Part shown: positions 1 through 12,189 of the stretch, one piece after another
Numbering within the stretch: position 1 is the first letter of the stretch
Layout of the letters: the number at the start of each line of letters is the position of its first letter
Assembly (NCBI RefSeq): GCF_963082655.1
Contig: NC_081552.1
Location: forward strand, 64,223,589 to 64,287,588
Source: Stomoxys calcitrans
Taxonomy: Eukaryota; Arthropoda; Insecta; Diptera; Muscidae
DNA length: 64,000 nucleotides
Reading direction: 5' to 3'
Notes under the pieces: model-generated
Database searches by the model: none
Told to the model about the DNA's origin: nothing
What the model saw: only the letters and a program-made list of their open reading frames with translations
Made by a program: the position numbers and the translations under genes

Positions 1-641
1 AAATCAAAATGTCTATAATTTGATGCATTATCACTTCCTATTCCAATTGACTCAATATGTCTCCAAGTATCTTTCGTGTTCAATGCCTCTTGAAATTTAC
101 GACCAAAATAAGCTATTTTCTTCGTCTTTATACATGAAGTGGTCTGATTCCTCGCACGCTTGTAATCATTTAAAAGTTCAGGTATTCTAAACCGCTCGTT
201 CGGCAAAAATATATTTAAATTTGTCTGTTGAACTAGACGAAGCAATGGGTCTGAAATCTATGTCATGTCTTATATAGGTAGCAACTCCACCACCTCTGCC
301 ATCCCTATCGGATCTTAAAAATCTGTAACCATCTACAGTTAACAGTCTATTCCCATAATGTGGTTGAAACCATGTCTCAGAGATCGCAATAACGTCTTAA
401 ATATATAGCGAAACTCATCAATTTTGTTCTTAAGGCTCTGAGCATTTATATGCACATTTTTCAGTCCTGGCTTCTGTCGCGCTAGAACCATGACCATCAA
501 GTGTAGATTGTCTCTAGAATTTTCCCTTTCATTACGAGGGAACAACATATTGAGAAACATAGATGTAATTGTACACAGTACAAATCTTTGATTTTAAATT
601 TATATATGAAAAGGCAACGTTATTTTGTTTGAAAGATAAAT
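1..641 (-). pseudogene. LINE ORF2 5' fragment (APE endonuclease start), broken
   Basis: Read on the minus strand, this is the start of a non-LTR retrotransposon ORF2. From about 520 downward the frame gives HINAQSLKNKIDEFRYIF, the usual opening of an apurinic-like endonuclease. After a frameshift near 400 another frame gives IAISETWFQPHYG, with the catalytic Glu of the SETW motif, and then GGGVATYIRHDIDF. Near 215-250 the frame jumps to linker sequence normally found after the endonuclease (NERFRIPELLNDYKRARN), so most of the endonuclease is deleted. The piece runs off the left window edge. It probably belongs to the same copy as the ORF1 remnant at 2373-2991, because a DINE element separates them. 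Family membership is from motif recall; the clade (jockey/CR1-like) is uncertain. Confidence 0.72.
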
Positions 642-2372
642 AACAAGTAAAAGCGTGCTAAGTTCGGCCGGGCCGAATCTTATATACCCTCCACCATGGA
701 GCGCAGTTGTCGAGATCTTTTCCCGACATCTCTTCTTAGGCAAAAAGTGATATAAGAGCGATATAAAGATATGATCCGGTTTAGACCACAATTAAATTAT
801 ATGTTGGAGACCTGTGTAGAATGTCAGCCAATTCGAGTAAGAATTGCGCCCTTTGGGGGCTCAAGAAGTAAAATAGAGAGATCGATTTATATGGGAGCTG
901 TATCGGGCTATAAACAGATTTAGACCATAATCAACACGTATGTTGACGGTCAAGAGAGGATCCATCGTACAAAATTTCAGGCAAGATCAAGATCCCAGAT
1001 CGGTTTACATGGCAGCTATATCAGGTTATGAACCGATTTAAACCTTATTTGACACAGTGGTTGAAAGAAAAAATAAAAAACGTCATGCAAAATTTCAGCC
1101 AAATCAGGTAGGAATTGCGTCCTCTAGAAGCTCAAGAAGTCAAGTCCCCAGATCTGTTTATATGACAGCTATATCAGTTTATGAGCCGATTTGAACCATT
1201 TTTGGCACACTTGTTGGATATCATAAAAAAAACATGTCGTGCAAAATTTCAATCCAAACTGATAAGAATTGCGCACTATAGAGGCTTAAGAAGTCAAGAC
1301 CCAAGATCGGTTTATATGGCAGCTATATCAGGTTATGGACCGATTTGAACCATACTTAGCACAGTTGTTTAATATCATAACAAAACACGTCGTGCAAAAT
1401 TTCATTGTAATCGGCTAGAGGCTTAAGAAGTCAAGACCCAAGATCGGTTTATATGGCAGCTATATCAGGTTAAGGACCGATTAGGACCATACTTGGCACA
1501 GTTGTTGAATATCATAACAAAACACGTCGTGCAAAATTTCATTCCAATCGGATAAGAATTGCGCACTCTAGAGGCTCAAGAATTCAAGACCCAAGATCGG
1601 TTTATATGGCAGCTATATCAGATTATGGACCGATTTGAACCATATTTAGCACAGTTGTTGGATATCATAACAAAACACGTTGTGCCAAAATTCATTCAAA
1701 TCGGATAAGAATTGGGCACTCTAGAGGCTCAAGAAGTCAAGACCCAAGATCGGTTTATATGGCAGCTATATCAGATTATGAACCGATTTGAACCATACTT
1801 GGCACAGTTGTTGAACATCATAACAAAACACGTCGTGCCAAAATTCATTCAAATCGGATAAGAATTGTGCACTCTAGAGGCTCAAGAAGTCAAGACCCAA
1901 GATCGGTTTATATGGCAGCTATATCAGATTATGAACCGATTTGAACCATACTTGGCACAGTTGTTGAATGTCATAACAAAACACGTCGTGAAAAATTTCG
2001 TGCCAATCGGATAAGAATTGCGCACTCTAGAGGCTCAAGAAGTCAAGACCCAAGATCGGTTTATATGGCAGCTATATCAAAACATGGACCGATATTTATA
2101 ATACCAACCGACCTACACTAATAAGAAGTATTTGTGCAACATTTCAAGCGGCTAGCTTTACTCCTTCGGAAGTTAGCGTGCTTTCGACAGACAGACGGAC
2201 GGACGGACGGACGGACGGACGGACAGACGGACGGACATGGCTAGATCGACATAAAATGTCGCGACGATCAAGAATATATATACTTTATGGGGTCTCAGAC
2301 GAATATTTCGAGTAGTTACAAACAGAATGACGAAATTAGTATACCCCCCATCTTATGGTGGAGGGTATAAAA
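642..2372 (-). mobile_element. DINE-1-like element, family A
   Basis: The left end has AACAAGTAAAAGCGTGC, the hairpin TTCGGCCGGGCCGAA and TATATACCCTCCACCATGG. The right end is ATGGTGGAGGGTATAAAA. Between them lie tandem 153-bp units, best seen from about 1300 to 2050, and a (GACG)n tract at 2191-2236 followed by the block GATCAAGAATATATA. It sits between LINE ORF2 (left) and LINE ORF1 (right) remnants with no obvious target duplication, as expected for Helentron-type elements. No transposase-like ORF is visible, so it is non-autonomous. Confidence 0.85.
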
Positions 2373-2991
2373 ATAAATAAAATATAGTTTAAAAGGGTTT
2401 AATTTCATGAAAAATTTAATCAAAAAGATTCTCATCATTATTGTAATAGCAAGTATCTGCGTTATGTTGTTTTCTGCTAATTTCAGCAGAGCGAAAAAGA
2501 GTATCCAGCATATTGATGTGTTCATGCAAATTGGGTTATCATTAACAAAGTGTTTGATATAGACCAATCCGCGATAAGTGTGCGCCGAATGTACTTGCTT
2601 TTGTTTTCTCAATCGAACTGCAGCTTGAAGGATCTGATAGTTGGAATGTGTTAGGTTATCTTTAATATAAAAATTGGTTTCCGTTTGAAACACGTTTATT
2701 GATAAGGATAGGTTTGATTTGGTGTTCGTTCTGAATTCGCTTAAGGTTTTCAAGAAATAATTTTTGTCGTATGGAGAGACTAGTTTGACAATAATTACAG
2801 CATCTGGGGAATAAATCTGGTTTTTATTGTTTTGCAGTCGGTATATGGATTTAACAGCTGGTGTAGGAATGTTTATAGTTTGACTTATATTTTCAAAACA
2901 GAGTGGAAAATTTTCATCTTCAGTGTACGGAATTCCGTTAAGTCTAATATCACATGCAACCAGAGAATAAGCTTGTTTTAGTGCTTTTATT
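2373..2991 (-). pseudogene. LINE ORF1 C-terminal fragment (FP-type domain), one frameshift
   Basis: On the minus strand an open frame begins at the DINE border and reads CDIRLNGIPYTEDENFPLCF, then continues to NFYIKDNLTHSNYQIL, QAAVRLRKQKQVHSAHTYRG and LVYIKHFVNDN. The order (short domain, linker, LT..NY.L...AR.LRK, then a basic strand) matches the C-terminal FP-like domain found in many insect LINE ORF1 proteins that look like baculovirus FP. Near 2530 a one-base shift moves the frame to HEHINMLDTLFRSAEISRKQ, which runs to a stop after NNDENLFD. The N-terminal half is missing, cut by the DINE element starting at 2992. Role in the parent element: RNA-binding chaperone of the retrotransposon RNP. 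It is very likely the upstream partner of the ORF2 piece at 1-641. Confidence 0.7.
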
Positions 2992-3956
2992 TTTATACCC
3001 TCCACCATAAGATGGGGGGTATACTAATTTCGTCATTCTGTTTGTAACTACTCGAAATATTCATCTGAGACCCCATAAAGTATATATATTCTTGATCGTC
3101 GTGAAATTTTATGTCGATCTAGCCATGTCCGTCCGTCTGTCCGTCCGTCCGTCCGTCCGTCCGTCTGTCTGTCGAAAGCACGCTAACTTCCGAAGGAGTA
3201 AAGCTAGGCGCTTGAAATTTTGCACAAATACTTCTTATTAGTGTAGGTCGGTTGGTATTGTAAATGGGCCATATCGGTCCATGTTTTGATATAGCTGCCA
3301 TATAAACCGATCTTGGGTCTTGACTTCTTGAGCCTCTAGAGTGCGCAATTCTTATCCGATTGGAATGAAATTTTGCACGACGTGTTTCGTTATGACATCC
3401 AACAACTGTGCCAAGTATGGTTCAAATCGGTCCATAACCTGATACAGCTGCCATATAAACCGATCTTGGGTCTTGACTTCTTGAGCCTCTAGAGTGCGCA
3501 ATTCTTATCCGATTGGAATGAAATTTTGCACGACGTGTTTTGTTACGATATCCAACAACTGTGCCAAGTATGGTTCAAATCGGTCCATAACCTGATATAG
3601 CTGTCATATAAACCGATCTTGGGTCTTGACTTCTTGAGCCTCTAGAGGGCGCAATTCTTATCCAATTTGAATGAATTTTGGCACGTAGTATTTGGTTATG
3701 ATGTCCAACAACTGTGCCAAATATGGTTCAAATCGGTTCATAACCTGATATAGCTGCCATATAAACCGATCTGGGATCTTGACTTCTTCAGCCTCTAGAG
3801 GTCGCAATTATTATCCGATTTGCCTGAAATTTTGTACGACGGATTCTCTCATGACCATTCACAAACGTATTTATTATGGTCTGAATCGGTTTATAGCCTG
3901 ATATAGCTCCCATATAAATCGATCTCTCTATTTAACTTCTTTTCTTATATCCTTTT
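2992..3956 (+). mobile_element. DINE family A, composite unit 1
   Basis: Starts TTTTATACCCTCCACCATAAGATGGGGGG. It has GTCY at about 3128-3172 and then four 153-bp modules marked by TTGGGTCTTGAC at 3313, 3466 and 3619 and a variant at 3771. It ends at an abnormal junction (ACTTC, TTTTCTTATATCC, then TTTTTATACCC) where the true 3' end is missing and the next copy begins. Confidence 0.82.
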
Positions 3957-4899
3957 TATACCCTCCACCATAAGATGGGGGGTATACTAATTTCGTCATT
4001 CTGTTTGTAACTACTCGAAATATTCGTCTGAGACCCCATAAAGTATATATATTCTTGATCGTCGTGAAATTTTATGTCGATCTAGCCATGTCCGTCCGTC
4101 CGTCCGTTTGTCTGTCGAAAGCACGCTAACTTCCGAAGGAGTTAAGCTAGGCGCTTGAAATTTCGCACAAATACTTCTTATTAGTGTAGGTCGGTTGGTA
4201 TTGTAAATGGGCCATATCGGTCCATGTTTTGATATAGCTGCCATATAAACCGATCTTGGGTCTTGACTTCTTGAGCCTCTAGAGTGCGCAATTCTTATCC
4301 GATTGGAATGAAATTTTGCACGACGTGTTTCGTTATGACATCCAACAACTGTGCCAAGTATGGTTCAAATCGGTCCATAACCTGATACAGCTGCCATATA
4401 AACCGATCTTGGGTCTTGACTTCTTGAGCCTCTAGAGTGCGCAATTCTTATCCGATTGGAATGAAATTTTGCACGACGTGTTTTGTTACGATATCCAACA
4501 ACTGTGCCAAGTATGGTTCAAATCGGTCCATAACCTGATATAGCTGTCATATAAACCGATCTTGGGTCTTGACTTCTTGAGCCTCTAGAGGGCGCAATTC
4601 TTATCCAATTTGAATGAATTTTGGCACGTAGTATTTGGTTATGATGTCCAACAACTGTGCCAAATATGGTTCAAATCGGTTCATAACCTGATATAGCTGC
4701 CATATAAACCGATCTGGGATCTTGACTTCTTGAGCCTCTAGAGGTCGCAATTATTATCCGATTTGCCTGAAATTTTGTACGACGGATTCTCTCATGACCA
4801 TTAACATACGTGTTTATTATGGTCTGAATCGGTTTATAGCCTGATATAGCTCCCATATAAATCGATCTCTCTATTTAACTTCTTTTCTTATATCCTTTT
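3957..4899 (+). mobile_element. DINE family A, composite unit 2
   Basis: Near-identical repeat of the preceding 963-bp block, with a shorter GTCY tract (about 4091-4114). It ends with the same truncated junction as unit 1, so the block was amplified as a whole after the truncation arose. Confidence 0.82.
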
Positions 4900-5894
4900 T
4901 ATACCCTCCACCATAAGATCGGGGGTATACTAATTTCGTCATTCTGTGTGTAACTACTCGAAATATTCATTTGAGACCCCATAAAGTATATATATTCTTG
5001 ATCGTCGTGAAATTTTATGTCGATCTAGCCATGTCCGTCCGTCTGTCCGTCCGTCCGTCCGTCCGTCCGTCCGTCCGTCCGTCCGTCCGTCCGTCCGTCC
5101 GTGTGTCTGTCGAAAGCACGCTAACTTCCGAAGGAGTAAAGCTAGCCGCTTGAAATTTTGCACAAATACTTCTTATTAGTGTAGGTCGGTTGGTATTGTA
5201 AATGGGCCATATCGGTCCATGTTTTGATATAGCTGCCATATAAACCGATCTTGGGTCTTGACTTCTTGAGCCTCTAGAGTGCGCAATACTCATCCGATTG
5301 GGATGAAATTTTGCACGACGTGTTTCGTTATGACATCCAACAACTGTGCCAAGTATGGTTCAAATCGGTCCATAACCTGATACAGCTGCCATATAAACCG
5401 ATCTTGGGTCTTGACTTCTTGAGCCTCTAGAGTGCGCAATTCTTATCCGAATGGAATGAAATTTTGCACGACGTGTTTTGTTACGATATCCAACAACTGT
5501 GCCAAGTATGGTTCAAATCGGTCCATAACCTGATATAGCTGTCATATAAACCGATCTTGGGTCTTGACTTCTTGAGCCTCTAGAGGGCGCAATTCTTATC
5601 CAATTTGAATGAATTTTGGCACGTAGTATTTGGTTATGATGTCCAACAACTGTGCCAAATATGGTTCAAATCGGTTCATAACCTGATATAGCTGCCATAT
5701 AAACCGATCTGGGATCTTGACTTCTTGAGCCTCTAGAGGTCGCAATTATTATCCGATTTGCCTGAAATTTTGTACGACGGATTCTCTCATGACCATTAAC
5801 ATACGTGTTTATTATGGTCTGAATCGGTTTATAGCCTGATATAGCTCCCATATAAATCGATCTCTCTATTTAACTTCTTTTCTTATATCCTTTT
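4900..5894 (+). mobile_element. DINE family A, composite unit 3 with long GTCC tract
   Basis: Same block again (995 bp). The extra length is mostly the expanded GTCC microsatellite at 5033-5110. The same truncated 3' junction joins it to the next unit. Confidence 0.82.
5033..5110 (+). repeat. (GTCC)n microsatellite inside a DINE element
   Basis: About 19 nearly uninterrupted 4-bp GTCC repeats with one GTCT near the start. Neighbouring copies of the same element hold only 24-50 bp here, so this copy has expanded by slippage. It makes spurious ORFs on both strands (RTDG repeats on minus, VRPS repeats on plus). Confidence 0.9.
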
Positions 5895-7078
5895 TATACC
5901 CTCCACCATAAGATGGGGGGTATACTAATTTCGTCATTCTGTTTGTAACTACTCGAAATATTCGTCTGAGACCCCATAAAGTATATATATTCTTGATCGT
6001 CGTGAAATTTTATGTCGATCTAGCCATGTCCGTCCGTCTGTCCGTCCGTCCGTCCGTCTGTCTGTCGAAAGCACGCTAACTTCCGAAGGAGTTAAGCTAG
6101 GCGCTTGAAATTTTGCACAAATACTTCTTATTAGTGTAGGTCGGTTGGTATTGTAAATGGGCCATATCGGTCCATGTTTTGATATAGCTGCCATATAAAC
6201 CGATCTTGGGTCTTGACTTCTTGAGCCTCTAGAGTGCGCAATTCTTATACGATTAGAATGAAATTTTGTACGACGTGTTTTTTTATGACATCCAACAACT
6301 GTGCCAAGTATGGTTCAAATCGGTTCATAACCTGATACAGCTGCCATATAAACCGATCTTGGGTCTTGGCTTCTTGAGCCTCTAGAGTGCGCAATTCTTA
6401 TCCGATTTGAATGAAATTTTGCACGACGTGTTTTGTTACGATATCCAACAACTGTGTCAAGTATGGTTCAAATCGGTTCATAACCTGATATAGCTGTCAT
6501 ATAAACCGATCTTGGGTCTTGACTTCTTGAGCCTCTAGAGGGCGCAATTCTTATCCAATTTGAATGAATTTTGGTACGTAGTATTTTGTTATGATATCCA
6601 ACAAATGTGCCAAATATGTTTGAAATCGGTTCATAACCTGATACAGCTGCCATATAAACCGATCTGGGATCTTGACTTCTTGAGCCTCTAGAGGTCGCAA
6701 TTATTATCCGATTTGCCTGAAATTTTGTACGACGGATTCTCTCATGACCATTAACATACGTGTTTATTATGGTCTGAATCGGTTTATAGCCTGATATAGC
6801 TCCCATATAAATCGATCTCTCTATTTTACTTCTTGAGCCCACAAAGGGCGCAATTCTTATTCGAATTGGCTGAAATTTTACACAGGTCTCCAACATATAT
6901 TTTAATTGTGGTCCAAACTGGACCATATCTTGATATCGCTCTAATAGCAGAGCAAATCTTTTCTTATATCCTTTTTTTGCCTAAGAAGAGATGCCAGGAA
7001 AAGAACTCGACAAATGCGATCCATGGTGGAGGGTATATAAGATTCAGCCCGGCCGAACTTAGCACGCTTTTACTTGTT
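5895..7078 (+). mobile_element. DINE family A, unit 4 with complete 3' end
   Basis: Carries the full set of internal units and a normal 3' part: GATGCCAGGAAAAGAACTCG, ATGGTGGAGGGTATAT, a degenerate hairpin (TTCAGCCCGGCCGAA) and CTTTTACTTGTT. Private variants near 6895 and 6600 are shared with the inverted copy at 12667-13690. Confidence 0.82.
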
Positions 7079-7181
7079 TTGCCTAAGAAGAGATGCCGGG
7101 AAAAGAACTCGACAAATGCGATCCATGGTGGAGGGTATATAAGATTCGGCCCGGCCGAACTTAGCACGCTTTTACTTGTTT
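7079..7181 (+). mobile_element. Solo duplicated DINE 3' end
   Basis: A second copy of the last 101 bp of the element (compare 6978-7078), from TTGCCTAAGAAGAG to CTTTTACTTGTT, follows the first directly. It contains only the subterminal inverted repeat and the 3' hairpin. Confidence 0.85.
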
Positions 7182-8142
7182 TTTATACCCTCCACCATAA
7201 GATGGGGGGTATACTAATTTCGTCATTCTGTTTGTAACTACTCGAAATATTCATCTGAGACCCCATAAAGTATATATATTCTTGATCGTCGTGAAATTTT
7301 ATGTCGATCTAGCCATGTCCGTCCGTCTGTCCGTCCGTCCGTCCGTCCGTCTGTCTGTCGAAAGCACGCTAACTTCCGAAGGAGTAAAGCTAGCCGCTTG
7401 AAATTTTGCACAAATACTTCTTATTAGTGTAGGTCGGTTGGTATTGTAAATGGGCCATATCGGTCCATGTTTTGATATAGCTGCCATATAAACCGATCTT
7501 GGGTCTTGACTTCTTGAGCCTCTAGAGTGCGCAATTCTTATCCGATTGGAATGAAATTTTGCAAGACGTGTTTCGTTATGACATCCAACAACTGTGCCAA
7601 GTATGGTTCAAATCGGTCCATAACCTGATACAGCTGCCATATAAACCGATCTTGGGTCTTGACTTCTTGAGCCTCTAGAGTGCGCAATTCTTATCCGATT
7701 GGAATGAAATTTTGCACGACGTGTTTTGTTACGATATCCAACAACTGTGCCAAGTATGGTTCAAATCGGTCCATAACCTGATATAGCTGTCATATAAACC
7801 GATCTTGGGTCTTGACTTCTTGAGCCTCTAGAGGGCGCAATTCTTATCCAATTTGAATGAATTTTGGCACGTAGTATTTGGATATGATGTCCAACAACTG
7901 TGCCAAATATGGTTCAAATCGGTTCATAACCTGATATAGCTGCCATATAAACCGATCTGGGATCTTGACTTCTTGAGCCTCTAGAGGTCGCAATTATTAT
8001 CCGATTTGCCTGAAATTTTGTACGACGGATTCTCTCATGACCATTAACATACGTGTTTATTATGGTCTGAATCGGTTTATAACCTGATATAGCTCCCATA
8101 TAAATCGATCTCTCTATTTAACTTCTTTTCTTATATCCTTTT
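7182..8142 (+). mobile_element. DINE family A, composite unit 5 (truncated 3')
   Basis: Another block of about 960 bp of the same type as 2992-3956, GTCY at about 7318-7358. It starts directly at the end of the solo 3' end and finishes with the same truncated junction into the next TATACCC. Confidence 0.82.
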
Positions 8143-9442
8143 TATACCCTCCACCATAAGATGGGGGGTATAGTAATTTCGTCATTCTGTTTGTAACTAC
8201 TCGAAATATTCGTCTGAGACCCCATAAAGTATATATATTCTTGATCGTCGTGAAATTTTATGTCGATCTAGCCATGTCCGTCCGTCCGTCTGTCTGTCGA
8301 AAGCACGCTTACTTTCGAAGGAGTTAAGCTAGGCGCTTGAAATTTTGCACAAATACTTCTTATTAGTGTAGGTCGGTTGGTATTGTAAATGGGCCATATC
8401 GGTCCATGTTTTGATATAGCTGCCATATAAACCGATCTTGGGTCTTGACTTCTTGAGCCTCTTGAGTGCGCAATTCTTATACGATTAGAATGAAATTTTG
8501 CACGACGTGTTTTTTTATGACATCCAACAACTGTGCCAAGTATGGTTCAAATCGGTTCATAACCTGATACAGCTGCCATATAAACCGATCTTGGGTCTTG
8601 ACTTCTTGAGCCTCTAGAGTGCGCAATTCTTATCCGATTTGAATGAAATTTTGCACGACGTGTTTGGTACGATATCCAACAACTGTGCCAAGTATGGTTC
8701 AAATCGGTTCATAACCTGATATAGCTGTCATATAAACCGATCTTGGGTCTTGACTTCTTGAGCCTCTAGAGGGCGCAATTCTTATCCAATTTGAATGAAT
8801 TTTGGCACGTAGTATTTCGTTATGATATCCAACAACTGTGCCAAGTATGGTTGAAGTCGGTCCATAACCTGATATAGCTGTCATATAAACAGATCTGGGT
8901 ACATGACTTCTTGAGCTTCTAGAGGGCGCAATTCCTATCCGATTTGGCTGAAATTTCGCAAGACGTTTTTTTATTGTTACTTTCAACAACTATATCAAAT
9001 AAAGTACAAGTCGGTTCATAACCTGATTGATTGATCTTGACTTCTTGAGCCTATAGAGGTCGCAATTATTATCCGATTTGCCTGAAATGTTGTACTACAG
9101 ATCCTCTCATGACTATCAACATACGTGTTTATTATGGTCCGAATCGGTCTATAGCCCGATACAGCTCCCATATAAATCGATCTCTCTATTTTACTTCTTG
9201 AGCCCCCAAAGGACGCAATTCTTATTCGAATTGGCTGACATTTTACACAGGCCTCCAACATATAATTTAATTGTGGTCCAAACCGGACCATATCTTGATA
9301 TTGCTCTAATAGTAGAGGACATCTTTTCTTATATCCTTTTTTCCTAAAGAAGAGATGCCAGGAAAAGAACTCGACAAATGCGATCCATGGTGGAGGGTAT
9401 ATAAGATTCGGCCCGGCCGAACTTAGCACGCTTTTACTTGTT
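8143..9442 (+). mobile_element. DINE family A, unit 6 with complete 3' end
   Basis: Short GTCY tract (about 8275-8298), several 153-bp units, two diverged units (AAGTCGGTCC, CAAGACGTTTTTTTATTG) and a normal 3' end with TTCGGCCCGGCCGAA and ACTTAGCACGCTTTTACTTG. Together with 7182-8142 it repeats the short-unit plus long-unit arrangement of 4900-7078. Confidence 0.8.
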
Positions 9443-9561
9443 TTTTGTTTTTTTGTTTTAATACACTGGTACTCTTCGTAGGTATTTAGAAGTTAAGTGC
9501 CTCCTTTAAAGAGAAAACTTTACACCGTGGTGGGGAGAGAATGTTTTCGTTTATGCTTGAC
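9443..9561. other. Short unique spacer
   Basis: About 120 bp between two DINE elements with no repeat similarity I can see. No gene recognised. Confidence 0.4.
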
Positions 9562-10596
9562 TTTTATACCCTCCACCATAGGATGGGGGGTATACTAATT
9601 TCGTCATTCTGTTTGTAACTACACAAAATATTCGTCTGAGACCCCATAAAGTATATATATTCTTGATCGTCGGGCCATTTTATGTCGATCTAGCCATGTC
9701 CGTCCGTTCGTCTGTCCGTCTGTCTGTCGAAAGCACGCTAACTTCCGAAGGAGTAGAGCTAGCCGCTTGAAATTTTGCACAAATACTTCTTATTAGTGTA
9801 GGTCGGTTGGTATTGTAAATGGGCCATATCGGTCCAGGTTTTGATATAGCTACAATATAAACCGATCTTGTGTCTTGATTTCTCGAGCCTCTAGAGTGCG
9901 CAATTCTTATCCGATTGGAATGAAATTTTGCACGACGTGTTCTGTTATGATATCCACTAACTGTGCTAAGTATGATTCAAATCGGTTCATAATCTGGTAT
10001 AGCTGTCATATAAACCGATTTTGGATCTTGACTTCTTGAGCCAATTGAGGGAGCAATTCTCATCCGATTGGGCTGAAATTTTGCATGAGGTGTTTTGTTA
10101 TGACTTCCAATAACTGTGCTAAGTATGGCATTAATCGATATAGAACCTGATATAGTTGCCATAAAAACCGATCTGGGATCTTGACTTCTTGAACCTCTAG
10201 AGGGCGCAATTCTCATCCGATTTGGCTGAAATTTTGTACAAGGGCTTCTCCCGTGACCTTCAACATACGTGTCTAGTATGGTCTGAATCGATCATTGGCT
10301 TGATACAGCTCTTATATGAACCTATCTCCCGATTTTGCTTCTTGAGCCCCTACAAGGCGCAATTCTTATCCGAAAGAACTGAAATATTACACAATGACTT
10401 CTACAATGTCAATCAGCATTCATTTATGGTCCGAATTGGACTATAACTTGATATAGCTCCAATAGGATAACAGTTCTTATTCAATATTCTATGTTTGTCT
10501 AAAAAGAGATACCGCGCATAGAACTCGACAAATGCGATCAATGGTGGAGGGTATATAAGATTCGGCCCGGTCGAACTTAGCACGCTCTTACTTGTT
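9562..10596 (+). mobile_element. DINE family A, older copy
   Basis: TTTTATACCCTCCACCATAGG start, GTCY at about 9700-9728, five diverged internal units and a 3' end with TTCGGCCCGGTCGAA (hairpin mismatch) and CACGCTCTTACTTGTT. More divergent from the units at 2992-9442 than those are from each other, so it is an older insertion. Confidence 0.8.
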
Positions 10597-10784
10597 ACTT
10601 CTTTTCTTCTTATGCCGTTCAGAAGCAGAAATATCAATTTTTACTATATGTTTTGTTGTTTCTATTAAGCAAGACTTTTTGAACACTATTGAACAAGATC
10701 TTTTGAAATTTAAGTGGGGAAAACAATGCAAAACTTCAATTAAAGGCGGAGCAAAGAAAAACACATCCGCTGCAATGTTCGTCT
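10597..10784. other. Unrecognised segment
   Basis: Contains an open frame on the plus strand (10592-10786) ending FKWGKQCKTSIKGGAKKNTS. I do not recognise it and it has no upstream signals. It could be remnant host or retrotransposon sequence. Confidence 0.3.
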
Positions 10785-11906
10785 ATTGAGCTGAAACTTT
10801 GCACAGATTATTTTTTTGTCCATAAGCAGGTTAAGTTCGAAGATAGGCTATGTCGGACTTTATCTTGATATAGCCCCCATATAGACCGATCCTCCGATTT
10901 AGGGTCTTAGGCCCATTAAAGCCACATTTATTATCCGATTTCGCTGAATTTTGGAACAGTGAGATGTGTTAGGCCCCTCTACATCCTACGTTAGTTTGGC
11001 CTAGATCGGTCCAGATTTGGATATAGCTGCCATATAGACCGATCCTCCGATTTAGGGTCAAAGGCCCATAAAAGCCACATTTATTATCCGATTTCGCAGA
11101 ATTTTGGGACAGTGAGTTGCGTAAGGCTCTTCGACGTCCTTCGTCAATTTAGCACAAATCGGTACAGATTTGAATTTAGCTGCCATATAGACCGATCTCT
11201 CGGTTTTGAGTTTTGAGCCCATACGTCCTTCGTCAATTTAGCACAGATCGGTACAGATTTGAATATAGCTGCCATATAGACCGATCTCTTGGTTTTGAGT
11301 TTTGGGCCCATAAAAAGCGCATTTATTGTCCGATTCGCCGAGATTTGGGACAGTTCGTTGTGTTAGGCTCTTCGACGTCCTTCTTCAATCTGGCCCAGAT
11401 CGGTCCAGATTTGAATATAGCTGCCATATAGACCGATCTCTCGGTTTTGAGTTTTGGACCCATAAAAAGCGCATTTATTGTCCGATTTCGCCGAGATTTG
11501 GGACAGTTCGTTGTGTTAGGCTCTTCGACGTCCTTCTTCAATTTGGCCCAGATCGGCACAGATTTGAATATAGCTGCCATATAGACCGATCTCTCGATTT
11601 TGAGTTTTGGGCTCATAAAAGGCGAATTTATTGTCCGATTTCGCCGAGATTTGAGACAGTTCGTTTAATTAGGCTTTTCGACATCCGTGTCACATATGGT
11701 TTATATCGGTTTATTTTTAGTTATAGCTTCTAAAAAGACCAATATTTTGTTATACACGATTGAACAATGACTTGTACCGATTACTGCTATGGGACATAAG
11801 GTATGCAATTTACACCGGATTGTGATGAAAGGTGGTTTACATATATATCCGAGGTGGTGGGTATCCAAAGTTCGACCCGGCCAAACTTAGCGCCTTCTTA
11901 CTTGTT
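10785..11906 (+). mobile_element. DINE family B, 5'-truncated
   Basis: Begins inside the element at GAGCTGAAACTTTGCACAGA, so the TATACCC and GTCY parts are missing. It holds units marked by ATAGCTGCCATATAGACCGA and ends with GGTGGTGGGTATCC, a hairpin with one mismatch (GTTCGACCCGGCCAAAC) and CCTTCTTACTTGTT. Long ORFs across 11213-11733 on both strands come from the repeat unit. Confidence 0.78.
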
Positions 11907-12189
11907 AATATGAAATTCGTAGTCTACTCCTGAATATCTTTTATTTTAAACCTATATTGTCCCTATCGGTTAATTTTTATTTTGGGGTCGTACTTGTAGG
12001 GTAAGGGGGACGGTCCGCCCCCCTACCGATATCAATTAATTGTATAGCCTATGGCTCCTTCCGGATCATTCCCCACTACCTGTAAAAATTTGGAAGTAAT
12101 CGGTTTAGCCGTTTTTGAGTCTATACGGAAAAAACTAATTTACAAATCCACAAACAAATATACATACAAACATACAAACAAACACAAAT
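11907..12189 (+). mobile_element. Probable RTE-type LINE 3' end
   Basis: Ends with ATCGGTTTAGCCGTTTTTGA, GTCTATACGG and then a run of short ACAAA/ATACAAACA repeats. This combination is a familiar 3' terminus of insect RTE-like LINEs. No coding part is left. Assignment is by recall of the motif only. Confidence 0.45.

Noticed and set aside
3300..3950. Regular repeats that might be a CRISPR array
   Set aside because: Units are 153 bp with no short direct repeat and unique spacer alternation, no cas genes, and the setting is eukaryotic.
6468..6926. 152-codon ORF (IRIAPFVGSRSKIERSIYMG type), repeated at 12819 and 38588
   Set aside because: Family A units read through in frame. It appears in every copy regardless of context and ends at unit borders.
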